This document shows, piece by piece, positions 17,219-24,297 of a stretch of DNA of 30,409 nt. The notes below the pieces were generated by a model, which saw only the letters and a list, made by a program, of their open reading frames with translations, had not been told where the DNA came from and made no database searches. The first letter of the stretch is position 1. The number at the start of each line of letters is the position of its first letter. Location of the stretch: assembly GCA_964550025.1 (NCBI GenBank), contig CAZJYI010000135.1, positions 1 to 30,409 of the forward strand, given 5' to 3'. This DNA is from CAZJYI01 sp964550025 (GTDB taxonomy: Bacteria; Verrucomicrobiota; Kiritimatiellia; UBA8416; CAYOBW01). The translations under genes and the position numbers were made by a program.

Positions 17219-17953
17219 TTATTCACTGACCAACGTGCCGACGTCCTTGCCCGCCACAACGTCTTCCAAGCTGTTGGGCTGGAAGAAGTTGAACACCACG
17301 ATGGGAATACCGTTCTCCATGCACAGGGAGAATGCCGCCGCATCCATCACCTTCAGGGACTTCGCAAGGGCCTCCGAGTAGCTCAGGCGGGCATATCGCT
17401 CGGCGTCGGGCACCTTCATCGGATCGTCGGAATAGACCCCGTCCACCTTGGTGGCCTTGAGAAGGGCGTCAGCGCCAATCTCGCTGGCACGAAGGGCCGC
17501 GGCGGTGTCGGTGCTGAAGTAGGGATTCCCCGTGCCGCCCGCAAAAATCAGCACGCGCCCCTTCGCCAGGTGCCGAAGCGCACGCTTGAGGATGAACGGT
17601 TCCGCCACGCGGTTCATCGCGATGGCGGTCTGCAGACGCGTGGGCACACCGTGCTGCTCAAAGGCATTCTGGAGCGCCAACCCGTTGATGATGGTGGCCA
17701 GCATCCCCATGTAGTCCCCGGCGGAACGGTCAATCCCGCCGGCCTGACCGCTGATGCCGCGGAAGATGTTGCCGCCCCCGACAACCAGTGCAATCTGAAC
17801 GCCCGTCTCGGACACCGCGCGCACACGCTCGGCGACAGCATCAACGGCCTCCGGATCGATGCTCAGCCTCTTGTCCTTGCTCTGCAATGCCTCGCCGCTC
17901 AGCTTCACGAGAATACGTCCGTATCTCGGTGTGGGCCCGTTCCCGGAATCCAT
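17219..17953 (-). CDS. pyrH: Uridylate (UMP) kinase
   Basis: A 244-residue bacterial UMP kinase of the amino-acid-kinase fold, converting UMP to UDP in pyrimidine synthesis. Visible marks: ILVKLSGEAL near the N terminus, ALVVGGGNIFRG, DYMGMLATIINGLALQ, the GGTGNPYFSTDTAAALRA nucleotide site, and DGVYSDDP. The ATG at 17953 follows GGGGGA; another ATG at 17965 would add four residues. rpsB and tsf, which often precede pyrH, are absent. Instead a divergent sigma-54 activator starts 150 bases away, so the pyrH-frr pair has been separated from the translation cluster. Confidence 0.97.
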   Translation of the reverse strand: MDSGNGPTPRYGRILVKLSGEALQSKDKRLSIDPEAVDAVAERVRAVSETGVQIALVVGGGNIFRGISGQAGGIDRSAGDYMGMLATIINGLALQNAFEQHGVPTRLQTAIAMNRVAEPFILKRALRHLAKGRVLIFAGGTGNPYFSTDTAAALRASEIGADALLKATKVDGVYSDDPMKVPDAERYARLSYSEALAKSLKVMDAAAFSLCMENGIPIVVFNFFQPNSLEDVVAGKDVGTLVSE

Positions 17954-18103
17954 GTCGTCCCCCATCGTCGTTCGATACCGCACCGGCTTCTTGCTCGGCT
18001 CGCCATACCGGCATTCGTAGAAGCCAAGCTAGCCGAAAACGGAAGGCGCGTAAACTGTTTTTCCCCTTTTCGGCCGAAGTACGGCGTTGTATAAGTGGCT
18101 TCA

Positions 18104-19831
18104 ATGAAACACGTCCTCTTTCTCTGCTCCTCCAATGCCGCGTGCAGCCAGATGGCAGAGGCGTTCGCGCGTGCCATGGCCCCGCCGGACACCCGGATAT
18201 CGAGCGCCGGCATTGACGCGGGCACCATCCACGCCATGACGCATACGGTCATGGCCGAAGCGGGAGTCGACATATCGAGCCATACCTCGAAGTCGCTCCG
18301 GGACCTCCCGTCCCTGGATTTCGACGTCGTGGTCACCCTCTGCGCACACTCGGCCAAGCAGTGCCCCGTCCTGCCGGGGAACCCGGAGCAGGTCCACTGG
18401 AAATTGACCGACCCGCAGACGGTTATCGGCGACGAAACAGCCGTGCTGTCCGCGTTCCGGCAATCGCGCGACGAGATCGAGCACCTTGTTCGGGATTTCC
18501 TCGACAAGGGCTACCTCTCCGCCCTCGTCGACGCCAAGCGCTGCGAGGCCCTGATCCTCGACAGCATCTCCGACGGCATCATCGCGCACGACATGCAACG
18601 CAAGATCTTCTACTTCAACCGCGCTGCCGAGGAGATCACGGGGTATTCCCGGGACGAAGTCCTCAATCGCGACTGCCATGACGTGTTTCCGGGGAATTTC
18701 TGCGGCCCGCGCTGCCTGTTTCCCGGCGGCAGCGAACCGCCTGACTCGCCGCGCACGCGGGAGTTCGACCTGGTGAAAAAGGATGGCGAGAAGCGCCACG
18801 TGCGGTCACAGCTCGTGCCCATGGTCGACAGCGAGAAGGGGCAGGTGGGTGTGATCGTGTCGTTCACCGACCTCACGCAGGTGCGGCGGCTGGCGCGGCG
18901 TGTCGGCGAAATCCAGTCTTTTTCCGGAATCATCGGACGCGACAACGCGATGCTCGACGTCTTCGACCTTATCCGGGACGTAGCGGACACGAATGTCCCC
19001 GTGTTGATCCAGGGGGAAAGCGGCACCGGCAAAGAGCTTGTGGCCGCCGCCATCCACAACGAGAGCATGCGTTCGAACAAGCTGTTCGTCCCCGTGAACT
19101 GCGGGGCCCTGCCGGAAACTCTGCTGGAAAGCGAGCTGTTCGGACATGTGAGGGGCGCCTTCACCGGGGCCATCCGCGACAAGAAGGGGCGTTTTGAGCT
19201 GGCGGACGGCGGCACGATCTTCCTGGACGAGATTGGTGATATCTCCCCCACAATGCAGGTGCGCCTCCTGCGCGTGCTGCAGGAAGGGACATTCGAGCGT
19301 GTCGGCAGCGAGAAGACCCAGAAGGTGAACGTTCGTGTTATCAGTGCCACAAACCGAAACCTGCTGGAAGAGATCGCAAACGGGCGCTTCCGCGAGGACC
19401 TGTATTACCGGTTGAACGTGGTGCCGATATTCCTGCCGCCCCTTCGAGAGCGGCGGAACGACATCCCGCTTCTGATCAAGCATATTCTGAAGGGTGTGCT
19501 CAGCGATCTCGGGCGCTCGGGCGTGACCGTCTCGGACGCCGTCCGGGACATCATGTTGGCCTATGGCTGGCCCGGCAACGTCCGTGAGCTGCAGAACTGG
19601 GTTCAGTTCGCGCTGGTGAAATGCCGCGGCAAGGTGATCCTCCCGGAGCATCTGCCCCCCGTTCGGAACGGACAGATGCGCCCGGCCAAGCGCCGTCGCA
19701 AGCTGGATGTCGAAACGGTCCGTTCGGCGCTCTCCGAGACGGATGGCAACAAGGTCGAGGCCGCGCGGCTTCTCGGTGTTTCGCGTGCTACGCTCTATCG
19801 CTTCATCGGCGAGGTCGGCGGAATCGAATAG
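18104..19831 (+). CDS. ArsC-like / PAS / sigma-54 AAA+ / Fis-HTH fusion regulator
   Basis: A 575-residue bacterial enhancer-binding protein with an unusual sensor. Residues 1-140 are an arsenate-reductase-type low-molecular-weight phosphatase fold: C8 begins the P-loop, D103-P104 is the general acid, and C80/C87 match the redox pair C82/C89 of staphylococcal ArsC. The P-loop reads CSSNAACSQMAE, so the essential Arg is Cys (C14) and the neighbouring Cys is Ala; phosphatase chemistry is therefore doubtful. A PAS domain (about 145-262) carries C191, C200 and C204. The AAA+ domain has Walker A GESGTGKE (304-311), GAFTGA (351-356) for sigma-54 contact and a FLDEIGD Walker B. A Fis-type HTH ends the protein (EAARLLGVSRATLYRFI). 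Start is the ATG at 18104; a GTG at 18095 is possible. No separate histidine kinase lies nearby. Confidence 0.92.
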   Translation: MKHVLFLCSSNAACSQMAEAFARAMAPPDTRISSAGIDAGTIHAMTHTVMAEAGVDISSHTSKSLRDLPSLDFDVVVTLCAHSAKQCPVLPGNPEQVHWKLTDPQTVIGDETAVLSAFRQSRDEIEHLVRDFLDKGYLSALVDAKRCEALILDSISDGIIAHDMQRKIFYFNRAAEEITGYSRDEVLNRDCHDVFPGNFCGPRCLFPGGSEPPDSPRTREFDLVKKDGEKRHVRSQLVPMVDSEKGQVGVIVSFTDLTQVRRLARRVGEIQSFSGIIGRDNAMLDVFDLIRDVADTNVPVLIQGESGTGKELVAAAIHNESMRSNKLFVPVNCGALPETLLESELFGHVRGAFTGAIRDKKGRFELADGGTIFLDEIGDISPTMQVRLLRVLQEGTFERVGSEKTQKVNVRVISATNRNLLEEIANGRFREDLYYRLNVVPIFLPPLRERRNDIPLLIKHILKGVLSDLGRSGVTVSDAVRDIMLAYGWPGNVRELQNWVQFALVKCRGKVILPEHLPPVRNGQMRPAKRRRKLDVETVRSALSETDGNKVEAARLLGVSRATLYRFIGEVGGIE

Positions 19832-19843
19832 GCGCCATTTGGG

Positions 19844-20209
19844 CTACACGGCAACGCCGAGCACCTCTTTCCCCTCTAGAGCCCGGGCGAGCTCCTTGAG
19901 GCCGAAGGGCTTGGGAAGGTACGCCCAGATCCCGAGCTGCTCCATGCTCTCGATAAGACCGGGAGGCGCGAAGCCGGACGTGGCAATCACTTTCGTACCT
20001 AGCGGGATGCGCGCGTTTGCCAGGAACCACAGTGCCGTCCGCTCAGGCATGTTGCACTCGATGACCACAACGTCATAGTATACCTTCTCGATGGCCTGCG
20101 CAGCCAAACTCGTGCTGTCGACGTAGTCGGCGTAGTGGCCCAGATGACGGAGCATGCGTATTGCGGCAAGTCGCATCTCTTCGCTGAAATCGATAACCAG
20201 TATTCTCAT
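19844..20209 (-). CDS. Single-domain receiver protein with Glu at the phosphosite
   Basis: A 121-residue CheY-like domain alone. The fold is clear (ILVID, five-strand pattern, YLPKPF with K100, ATSG with Ser/Thr). The phospho-acceptor position in VVVIECNMP is Glu51 (codon GAG) instead of Asp. The second acidic metal ligand is also lost (IDF in place of the usual DD). It should not accept phosphate normally; Glu may mimic the active state, or the domain may only bind partners. It converges on the ArsC-like activator with 12 bases between stops. GGAGGG sits eight bases before the ATG, and a sigma-54-type promoter candidate lies just upstream (20236-20251). Confidence 0.85.
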   Translation of the reverse strand: MRILVIDFSEEMRLAAIRMLRHLGHYADYVDSTSLAAQAIEKVYYDVVVIECNMPERTALWFLANARIPLGTKVIATSGFAPPGLIESMEQLGIWAYLPKPFGLKELARALEGKEVLGVAV

Positions 20210-20235
20210 TTCTTCTACCCTCCATCTGCACGGTT

Positions 20236-20251
20236 CGCATTAAGCGTGCCG
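20236..20251 (-). promoter_or_regulatory. Candidate sigma-54 promoter for the receiver gene
   Basis: Reading on the minus strand, CGGCACGCTTAATGCG has GG and GC separated by exactly ten bases, the invariant spacing of -24/-12 promoters, and GGCACG matches the -24 consensus. Transcription would begin near 20225, leaving a short leader that still contains the GGAGGG ribosome site at 20218-20223. The -12 half is ATGC, one base off TTGC. Confidence 0.5.
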
Positions 20252-20498
20252 GGAGACCGTGACTCGAGGGTTTTCCACCTGCAGAATGCCACCCTCCTCG
20301 CGATCGGTGATGCGTCGCTTACTCGGGGGCAATGAGCAAACAAGCCGTAAGTCATTCAATATTCGCGACTTGCGCATGCCAGACCGCCGGTCCCGCGAGG
20401 AGTGAAGCCGGCTCCCTGACCCAATGTGACCGGACAGAATCCCCACTCTCCCGCGCCGCCGGAGTCACCCACAGTTCACTCTGACGGCGTCGCTGTCC

Positions 20499-20593
20499 GT
20501 CTCACACTGTTCGCGATCGAACGCTACGCACAGCCTGCACACAACGTGTTTGCACCCTGTGTCACGTTGTCCTGCAAACGTGCGACGTGAGAC
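20499..20593. promoter_or_regulatory. Candidate upstream activator sites (GTSTCAC half-sites)
   Basis: GTCTCACAC (20499-20507) and GTGTCACGT (20559-20567) lie 60 bases apart in direct orientation. ACGTGAGAC (20585-20593) is inverted and matches the second at 8 of 9 positions across a 17-base spacer. They are about 90-185 bases upstream of the -24 element at 20682, the usual range for enhancer-binding-protein sites. Which protein binds is not shown; the Fis-HTH of the neighbouring activator is the natural candidate. Confidence 0.4.
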
Positions 20594-20681
20594 AGTCCGG
20601 TGCGTTGGCGCCACGCATGCAAGATCGCAAGCCATTTATTTGCAGCATGTTACAGAACAACGCAACTCCGTCCACGCCGAT

Positions 20682-20697
20682 TGGCACGGCACTAGCG
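20682..20697 (+). promoter_or_regulatory. Candidate sigma-54 promoter for the Cys-rich protein/thioredoxin-fold pair
   Basis: TGGCACGGCACTAGCG matches the -24 core TGGCACG perfectly and has TAGC for TTGC at -12, with exact GG-N10-GC spacing. The predicted start is near 20708, 67 bases before the first gene. It lies 0.85 kb from the end of a gene for a sigma-54 activator. Confidence 0.6.
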
Positions 20698-20715
20698 TGT
20701 AGCCACCGTGTGTCC

Positions 20716-20729
20716 TACCCGTACGGGTA
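20716..20729. promoter_or_regulatory. Perfect 14-bp palindrome in the leader
   Basis: TACCCGTACGGGTA is a perfect palindrome, with CCGTG before and CACGG after giving loose outer pairing. It would lie in the first 25 bases of the transcript from the sigma-54 candidate. It could be an operator for a dimeric repressor or a 5' RNA structure. Confidence 0.45.
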
Positions 20730-20774
20730 CACGGACCATGGACCGCGAAGCCACGAAGAAGGACGTTAATTCCC

Positions 20775-20993
20775 ATGGTGAGTAATACGGATCGCTATAT
20801 ACAGGAAGGCATGCGAATCGCACAAGAACTCAACACGCTCGCCGAGGAGGTGCAAACCGACTGCGATGACGACGGCTGCATGGTGCTATGTGGCGTCATG
20901 CGCGATTGCGCCTACAGGATACGGCGGCACGCCGAAAACGCGCTCGGGTGGCGCCGGGCCAGGGATTTCTGGACGCAGGGTACGCACGCTTAA
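20775..20993 (+). CDS. Small Cys-rich protein, unknown function
   Basis: Seventy-two residues, no recognised family. After a helical start come four cysteines, C30, C35, C39 and C45, in TDCDDDGCMVLCGVMRDCAY, then a basic, Trp-containing helix. The spacing could suit a metal site or thiol switch. There is no signal peptide or membrane segment. AAGGA precedes the ATG by about a dozen bases. The gene lies 46 bases before the exported thioredoxin-fold gene on the same strand and behind the sigma-54 promoter candidate, so the two probably form an operon. Cysteine content and context point to redox or metal handling; this is inference. Confidence 0.65.
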   Translation: MVSNTDRYIQEGMRIAQELNTLAEEVQTDCDDDGCMVLCGVMRDCAYRIRRHAENALGWRRARDFWTQGTHA

Positions 20994-21039
20994 AAGGAGT
21001 GGCGACGTACCGGCAACATAAAGAAGGAGGAACAGAAGC

Positions 21040-21561
21040 ATGAGAAGAACCCGCAACACAGTGGCCGCGCTAGCACTCTGGGCGGCCGCAGCCGCCTGCA
21101 TACAGCAGGCAACCGTCACGCAGGCCGACACGCCCGCAAAGACCCCGTCCTCGGACGCGGCGTCGGCTGAAGTACACGACGGGTGGCTCACCGATTTCGA
21201 TTCGGCCAAGAAACTCGCGGCCAAAAAGGGTCTGCCGATTCTGGCGGACTTCTCCGGGTCCGATTGGTGCACCTGGTGCATTCGGCTGGACAAGGAAGTG
21301 TTCTCGAAAGAAGCATTCAGGGCCTACGCCGGAGAGAATTTCGTGCTCTTCCTGGCCGACTACCCGATGCGCAAACGGCAGGCCGAAGAGGTCACCAAGC
21401 AGAACAAGGCCCTGCAGGATCAGTACGGCGTAAGAGGGTTCCCGACCGTGCTGGTGCTGGATCAGAACGGGAAAGAGGTGGCCAGAACGGGATACCGGCG
21501 CGGCGGCGCCGAGGCGTACATCGAACACCTCAAGGAACTCGTGAACGAAAAAGACGCCTGA
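21040..21561 (+). CDS. Exported thioredoxin-fold protein (WCTWC)
   Basis: A 173-residue thioredoxin-like protein sent across the inner membrane. The N terminus has a basic start and hydrophobic core; AAAC with C20 is a weak lipobox, so it may be a lipoprotein or cleaved further on. The catalytic motif is W76-C77-T-W-C80 in FSGSDWCTWCIRLDKEVF, the type seen in the thioredoxin_7/DsbD-gamma-like group. The cis-Pro is in GVRGFPTVLVLD. Expected role: thiol-disulfide exchange in the periplasm. Ribosome site AAGGAGG precedes the ATG by about 11 bases. It follows the Cys-rich small protein and shares its promoter candidate. Confidence 0.88.
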   Translation: MRRTRNTVAALALWAAAAACIQQATVTQADTPAKTPSSDAASAEVHDGWLTDFDSAKKLAAKKGLPILADFSGSDWCTWCIRLDKEVFSKEAFRAYAGENFVLFLADYPMRKRQAEEVTKQNKALQDQYGVRGFPTVLVLDQNGKEVARTGYRRGGAEAYIEHLKELVNEKDA

Positions 21562-21576
21562 CGGGCAATGTCAGGC
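21546..21576 (-). terminator. Terminator for the nuclease/phosphatase gene
   Basis: On the minus strand GCCTGAC (21576-21570) pairs perfectly with GTCAGGC (21562-21556) around a 7-base loop, and GTCTTTTTCG follows. It overlaps the end of the convergent thioredoxin-fold gene and may stop transcripts from both sides, though the plus-strand tail has no T-run. Confidence 0.65.
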
Positions 21577-21577
21577 A

Positions 21578-22660
21578 TCAGTGGGGGAGCCCCGTCCGCG
21601 CCGTGAGGACGGCGCGGACGGGGAAGTGGTCTGAGTATCCTTCCTGGTACGGGCGGCGTTTCGTCTTACGGTCATAGACCTTCCTGAACGCCTTCGGCGT
21701 CCCGTTCGTTGTCACCATGAACGGCTCGGCAATGATGGCATACTCGTCCTCCATCACGGTGAAACTCGATTCCCCCGTCAGCAGCCCGCGGCTCACGCTC
21801 ATGGTGTCGAACGAGTTCCACGTTCGTCCGCCGCGGTAGTAGAACGTTCCATTCGACGCCGCCGGCAGGCCGGCATGCAGGTTGTACAGGCAACGCGCAT
21901 CGCCATCGGCGAGAACGCGCTCTTTGTCGGGAACGCTGAGAAGGTGTTCCGTGACGGAGGGATCCTCGAAGTCATCGTTGAAATCCCCCACCACCATGAC
22001 CGCGCTTTCCGGCCGGCGGGTCAGAACACCGTCGACGATGCCCCGCGTTACGGTGGCGAGCTTCTGCCGCGTGGGGGCGGTGGCCTCCCTGCCTCCCCAA
22101 CGCGATTTCCAGTGGCATACGACGAGGGTGAGCGGTTGGCCGCGGGGACGGAGTTCCACGGCCAGAATGTCGCGCTGCCCCTTGACAGGGCTGTGCCAGC
22201 GCGCGTCGACCGGTTCGAAGCGCGAGAGCACGGCGACATCCATCCCGCGGTGATCGGAGCCGTCGCGGTGAATGACGTGGGGATAGGACCGTTCGCGTCC
22301 CAGCGCCGCATTCAGGTCGTCCAGAACCGCGCGGTTTTCGACTTCCTGCAGGCAAACGATGTCGCCGTCGAGAAGCAGGAGCACCCTGGCCAGGTTCGCA
22401 AGCTTGGAATCCAGGCGACTGTCCGTCCATCGGCGCCAGCCCGCCGGCGTGAATTCGTCGTCCAGCTCGATGGCCGGATCGTCCACCGTGTCGAACAGGT
22501 TTTCCACGTTCCACTGCACGACGACGATGCGTTCGCCGGAGAAGCCGCCGACACCGACGCCAGCCAGGCGCCGGGGGTAATAGCGGTGCGCAACCCACCA
22601 TGCGATGAGGAGAACAGCGACGACGAGCGCCGTCCGGCGTTTGCCTTTGGAGTGGATCAC
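21578..22660 (-). CDS. Membrane-anchored endonuclease/exonuclease/phosphatase family protein
   Basis: A 360-residue protein of the DNase I-like fold (EEP family). A basic start is followed by a transmembrane helix near residues 10-27 (ALVVAVLLIAWWVAH), which anchors the domain outside. Catalytic signs: VVQWNVENLFDTVDD, DGDIVCLQEVEN (metal Glu), HRGMDVAVLSR, VVCHWKSRWGG, VMVVGDFNDD and the final GYSDHFPV. Family members cleave DNA, RNA or phosphoesters; the QWNVENLFD form is common in secreted nuclease-type members. The start is best taken as the GTG at 22660; the longer frame to 22906 runs antisense into the next gene. It diverges from the SNase-like gene, suggesting a shared promoter region and a common task in nucleic-acid use. 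Confidence 0.85.
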   Translation of the reverse strand: MIHSKGKRRTALVVAVLLIAWWVAHRYYPRRLAGVGVGGFSGERIVVVQWNVENLFDTVDDPAIELDDEFTPAGWRRWTDSRLDSKLANLARVLLLLDGDIVCLQEVENRAVLDDLNAALGRERSYPHVIHRDGSDHRGMDVAVLSRFEPVDARWHSPVKGQRDILAVELRPRGQPLTLVVCHWKSRWGGREATAPTRQKLATVTRGIVDGVLTRRPESAVMVVGDFNDDFEDPSVTEHLLSVPDKERVLADGDARCLYNLHAGLPAASNGTFYYRGGRTWNSFDTMSVSRGLLTGESSFTVMEDEYAIIAEPFMVTTNGTPKAFRKVYDRKTKRRPYQEGYSDHFPVRAVLTARTGLPH

Positions 22661-22756
22661 TGTTGACTCGTTGCGGATTACGCGCTTATCTCGGGTATGG
22701 ACAGAACAGAGGATAATACACCGGGAAGACTCATCGTGCATGCAAAATCGCGGGGA

Positions 22757-23566
22757 ATGCGCTCCGATCCCGTTCGCCGCATCGTGCGGGCGGCTGCCGT
22801 GCTCTGGATGGTCGTGACGTCCGGCGCCGTTTGCGCGGACAAATGGTATACGTACGACGGCTGCCGCCTGCTGGATGACGCTACCTACGACGGTGACAGC
22901 TTCCATGCCTCAAGGAACCGCAGTCATTACATCTTCCGCCTCTACTTCGTGGACGCTCCCGAAACGGACCGTTCCTTTCCCGAACGGGTCAAGCAGCAGG
23001 CCGCGTACTGGGGCATCACCGATGCCCAGGTGCTGAAGCTCGCGGCCGAGGCGAAACGCTTTACCGGGCGCTTCCTCGACAAGGGGTTCACCGCGTACTC
23101 GAAACGCGAGGACGCCCGCGGTCGCAGCGACCGCAAGCGCTACTATGCCGTAATCAAGGCCGGCGGACGCGACCTGGCGGAGGCGCTCGTGTCCGAGGGG
23201 CTCGCCCGTGTCTACGGGCACGACACAACGCTCCCCGACGGGAAGCCGGCAAAGAAGCGCTGGGCCGAGCTAAGGGTGGCCGAACGCGCGGCGAAACGCG
23301 CCGGCCGCGGCGCCTGGGGACTGGCGTCCGGAAAGACGCGCATGGGGTCTTTCAAGGTCCGCCCTGTCGAACCGCAGGATGTCGTGCTGTCACGCAGCGT
23401 GGCGGTGTACACGCTGGACGCTCCACCGCGGTTCCTGGGCGTGCTGAAAAAGGGCGCGAAGGTGAGTGTGCTGGAGGCGCTTTCGCCGACCAAGGTGAAG
23501 GTGAAGTTCGAGCTGAAGGGCGAGACGCGGGAGGGACAGTGCAACCGGACGGGGTTGGGATTGTGA
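22757..23566 (+). CDS. Secreted thermonuclease-like (SNase) protein
   Basis: About 269 residues. The signal peptide is the RRIVRAAAVLWMVVTSGAVCA stretch, cut before DKWYTY. The SNase domain follows: YDGDSFHA and FRLYFVDAPETD (calcium-binding Asp and strand), the DARGRSDRKRYY region, LAEALVSEGLARVYG and ERAAKRAGRGAWG. A C-terminal SH3-like segment (about residues 195-269) ends EGQCNRTGLGL. Usual role: calcium-dependent hydrolysis of extracellular DNA and RNA. Start choice is uncertain: the ATG at 22757 gives a clean signal peptide but no spaced ribosome site; a GTG at 22736 (GGGAAG upstream) or the ATG at 22697 would lengthen the N terminus. Its tail sequence recurs in decayed form at 25121-25163. 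Confidence 0.83.
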   Translation: MRSDPVRRIVRAAAVLWMVVTSGAVCADKWYTYDGCRLLDDATYDGDSFHASRNRSHYIFRLYFVDAPETDRSFPERVKQQAAYWGITDAQVLKLAAEAKRFTGRFLDKGFTAYSKREDARGRSDRKRYYAVIKAGGRDLAEALVSEGLARVYGHDTTLPDGKPAKKRWAELRVAERAAKRAGRGAWGLASGKTRMGSFKVRPVEPQDVVLSRSVAVYTLDAPPRFLGVLKKGAKVSVLEALSPTKVKVKFELKGETREGQCNRTGLGL

Positions 23567-23658
23567 CGGAAGAGTGACTGAGTTGCCGCCGCATTGAGTC
23601 CGTTCGCGACGAACGCGTCCGGAACGCCTTGGCAACGAACCTGTGTGCCCTTCATCGA

Positions 23659-24297
23659 TCACCGTCTTTCACTCTTGAACAGTTGGTAGCTCGAACCGTC
23701 GCTCTGTCTCCACAGGACAATCGCATTCCCGTTGTCGTCCATCGCGAGCACAGGGTAAATCGCCGAGGTCCCGTCGGGGCTGATGTTGTCCCCCAATTCG
23801 GATGGATGTGTCCACACGCGAGCCCAGGGATCCCGCAACTGAATGGACCAATCGCTCATCCGTTCAAGGAAGACGCCGTCCGTGAGGTAGATTCGGTCAC
23901 CCACGTCGCCCAGAGTCCCACCACCCAGCCGGTCTGCCCTGATTGCGTACGGAACTGCGACCAGGCGTTCCCGGGGCGAAAACGGCACGCCATCCACGAC
24001 AGCTTCCAAGTACACCATGGCGTTGGTCAGCGCGTCCGTCAGCGAACCCGTGACCGTGTCGTCGCCGATGTGGGTCGAGTATAGGCCATCGACCACAGTC
24101 ACGGTGCTCGAGTCGGCATAGAGCATGGTGCCGTCGGTGGCGGAATCATAGAGCCGCAGTTCAAGCGACACGTCGCCGTTGACGAGCGCCTCGCCATCGA
24201 CCAGCCGCCCCTGGTAGTTGATGACGTTGGGTACTTGGGCGGCTGCAAGACCGGCCACCAAGATCAGAGCAGCAGCAGTTGCAGCGGCTGTCTTCAT
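23659..24297 (-). CDS. Secreted protein with a VPNVINYQGRL N-terminal domain
   Basis: A 212-residue exported protein. Residues 1-21 are a signal peptide (MKTAAATAAALILVAGLAAA). The domain after it (VPNVINYQGRLVDGEALVNG, LELRLYDSATDGTMLYAD, VTVVDGLYSTHIGD, RERLVAVPYAIRAD) is a recurrent beta-rich N-terminal module of bacterial surface proteins, there usually followed by long repeats or a tail-fibre-like part. Here only about 90 residues follow, so it may be a short form or a truncated gene. Function is not known. Its ATG overlaps the stop of the ORF6N gene (ATGA), implying translational coupling. Confidence 0.7.
   Translation of the reverse strand: MKTAAATAAALILVAGLAAAQVPNVINYQGRLVDGEALVNGDVSLELRLYDSATDGTMLYADSSTVTVVDGLYSTHIGDDTVTGSLTDALTNAMVYLEAVVDGVPFSPRERLVAVPYAIRADRLGGGTLGDVGDRIYLTDGVFLERMSDWSIQLRDPWARVWTHPSELGDNISPDGTSAIYPVLAMDDNGNAIVLWRQSDGSSYQLFKSERR

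Larger units (their letters stand above)
20210..20774. other. Long regulatory intergenic region between divergent genes
   Basis: No coding sequence is convincing in these 565 bases. They hold two divergent -24/-12 promoter candidates, three related GTSTCAC sites, a GTTCG-CGAT-CGAAC palindrome near 20510-20523, a GTTTGCA/TGCAAAC pair around 20548-20579, and the TACCCGTACGGGTA palindrome. That is a high density of symmetric sites, as expected of a control region for an enhancer-binding protein. Confidence 0.6.

Noticed and set aside
18104..18520. A free-standing arsenate resistance gene (arsC)
   Set aside because: The ArsC-like part is the N-terminal domain of one continuous 575-residue regulator and lacks the P-loop Arg; no arsR, acr3 or arsB is nearby.
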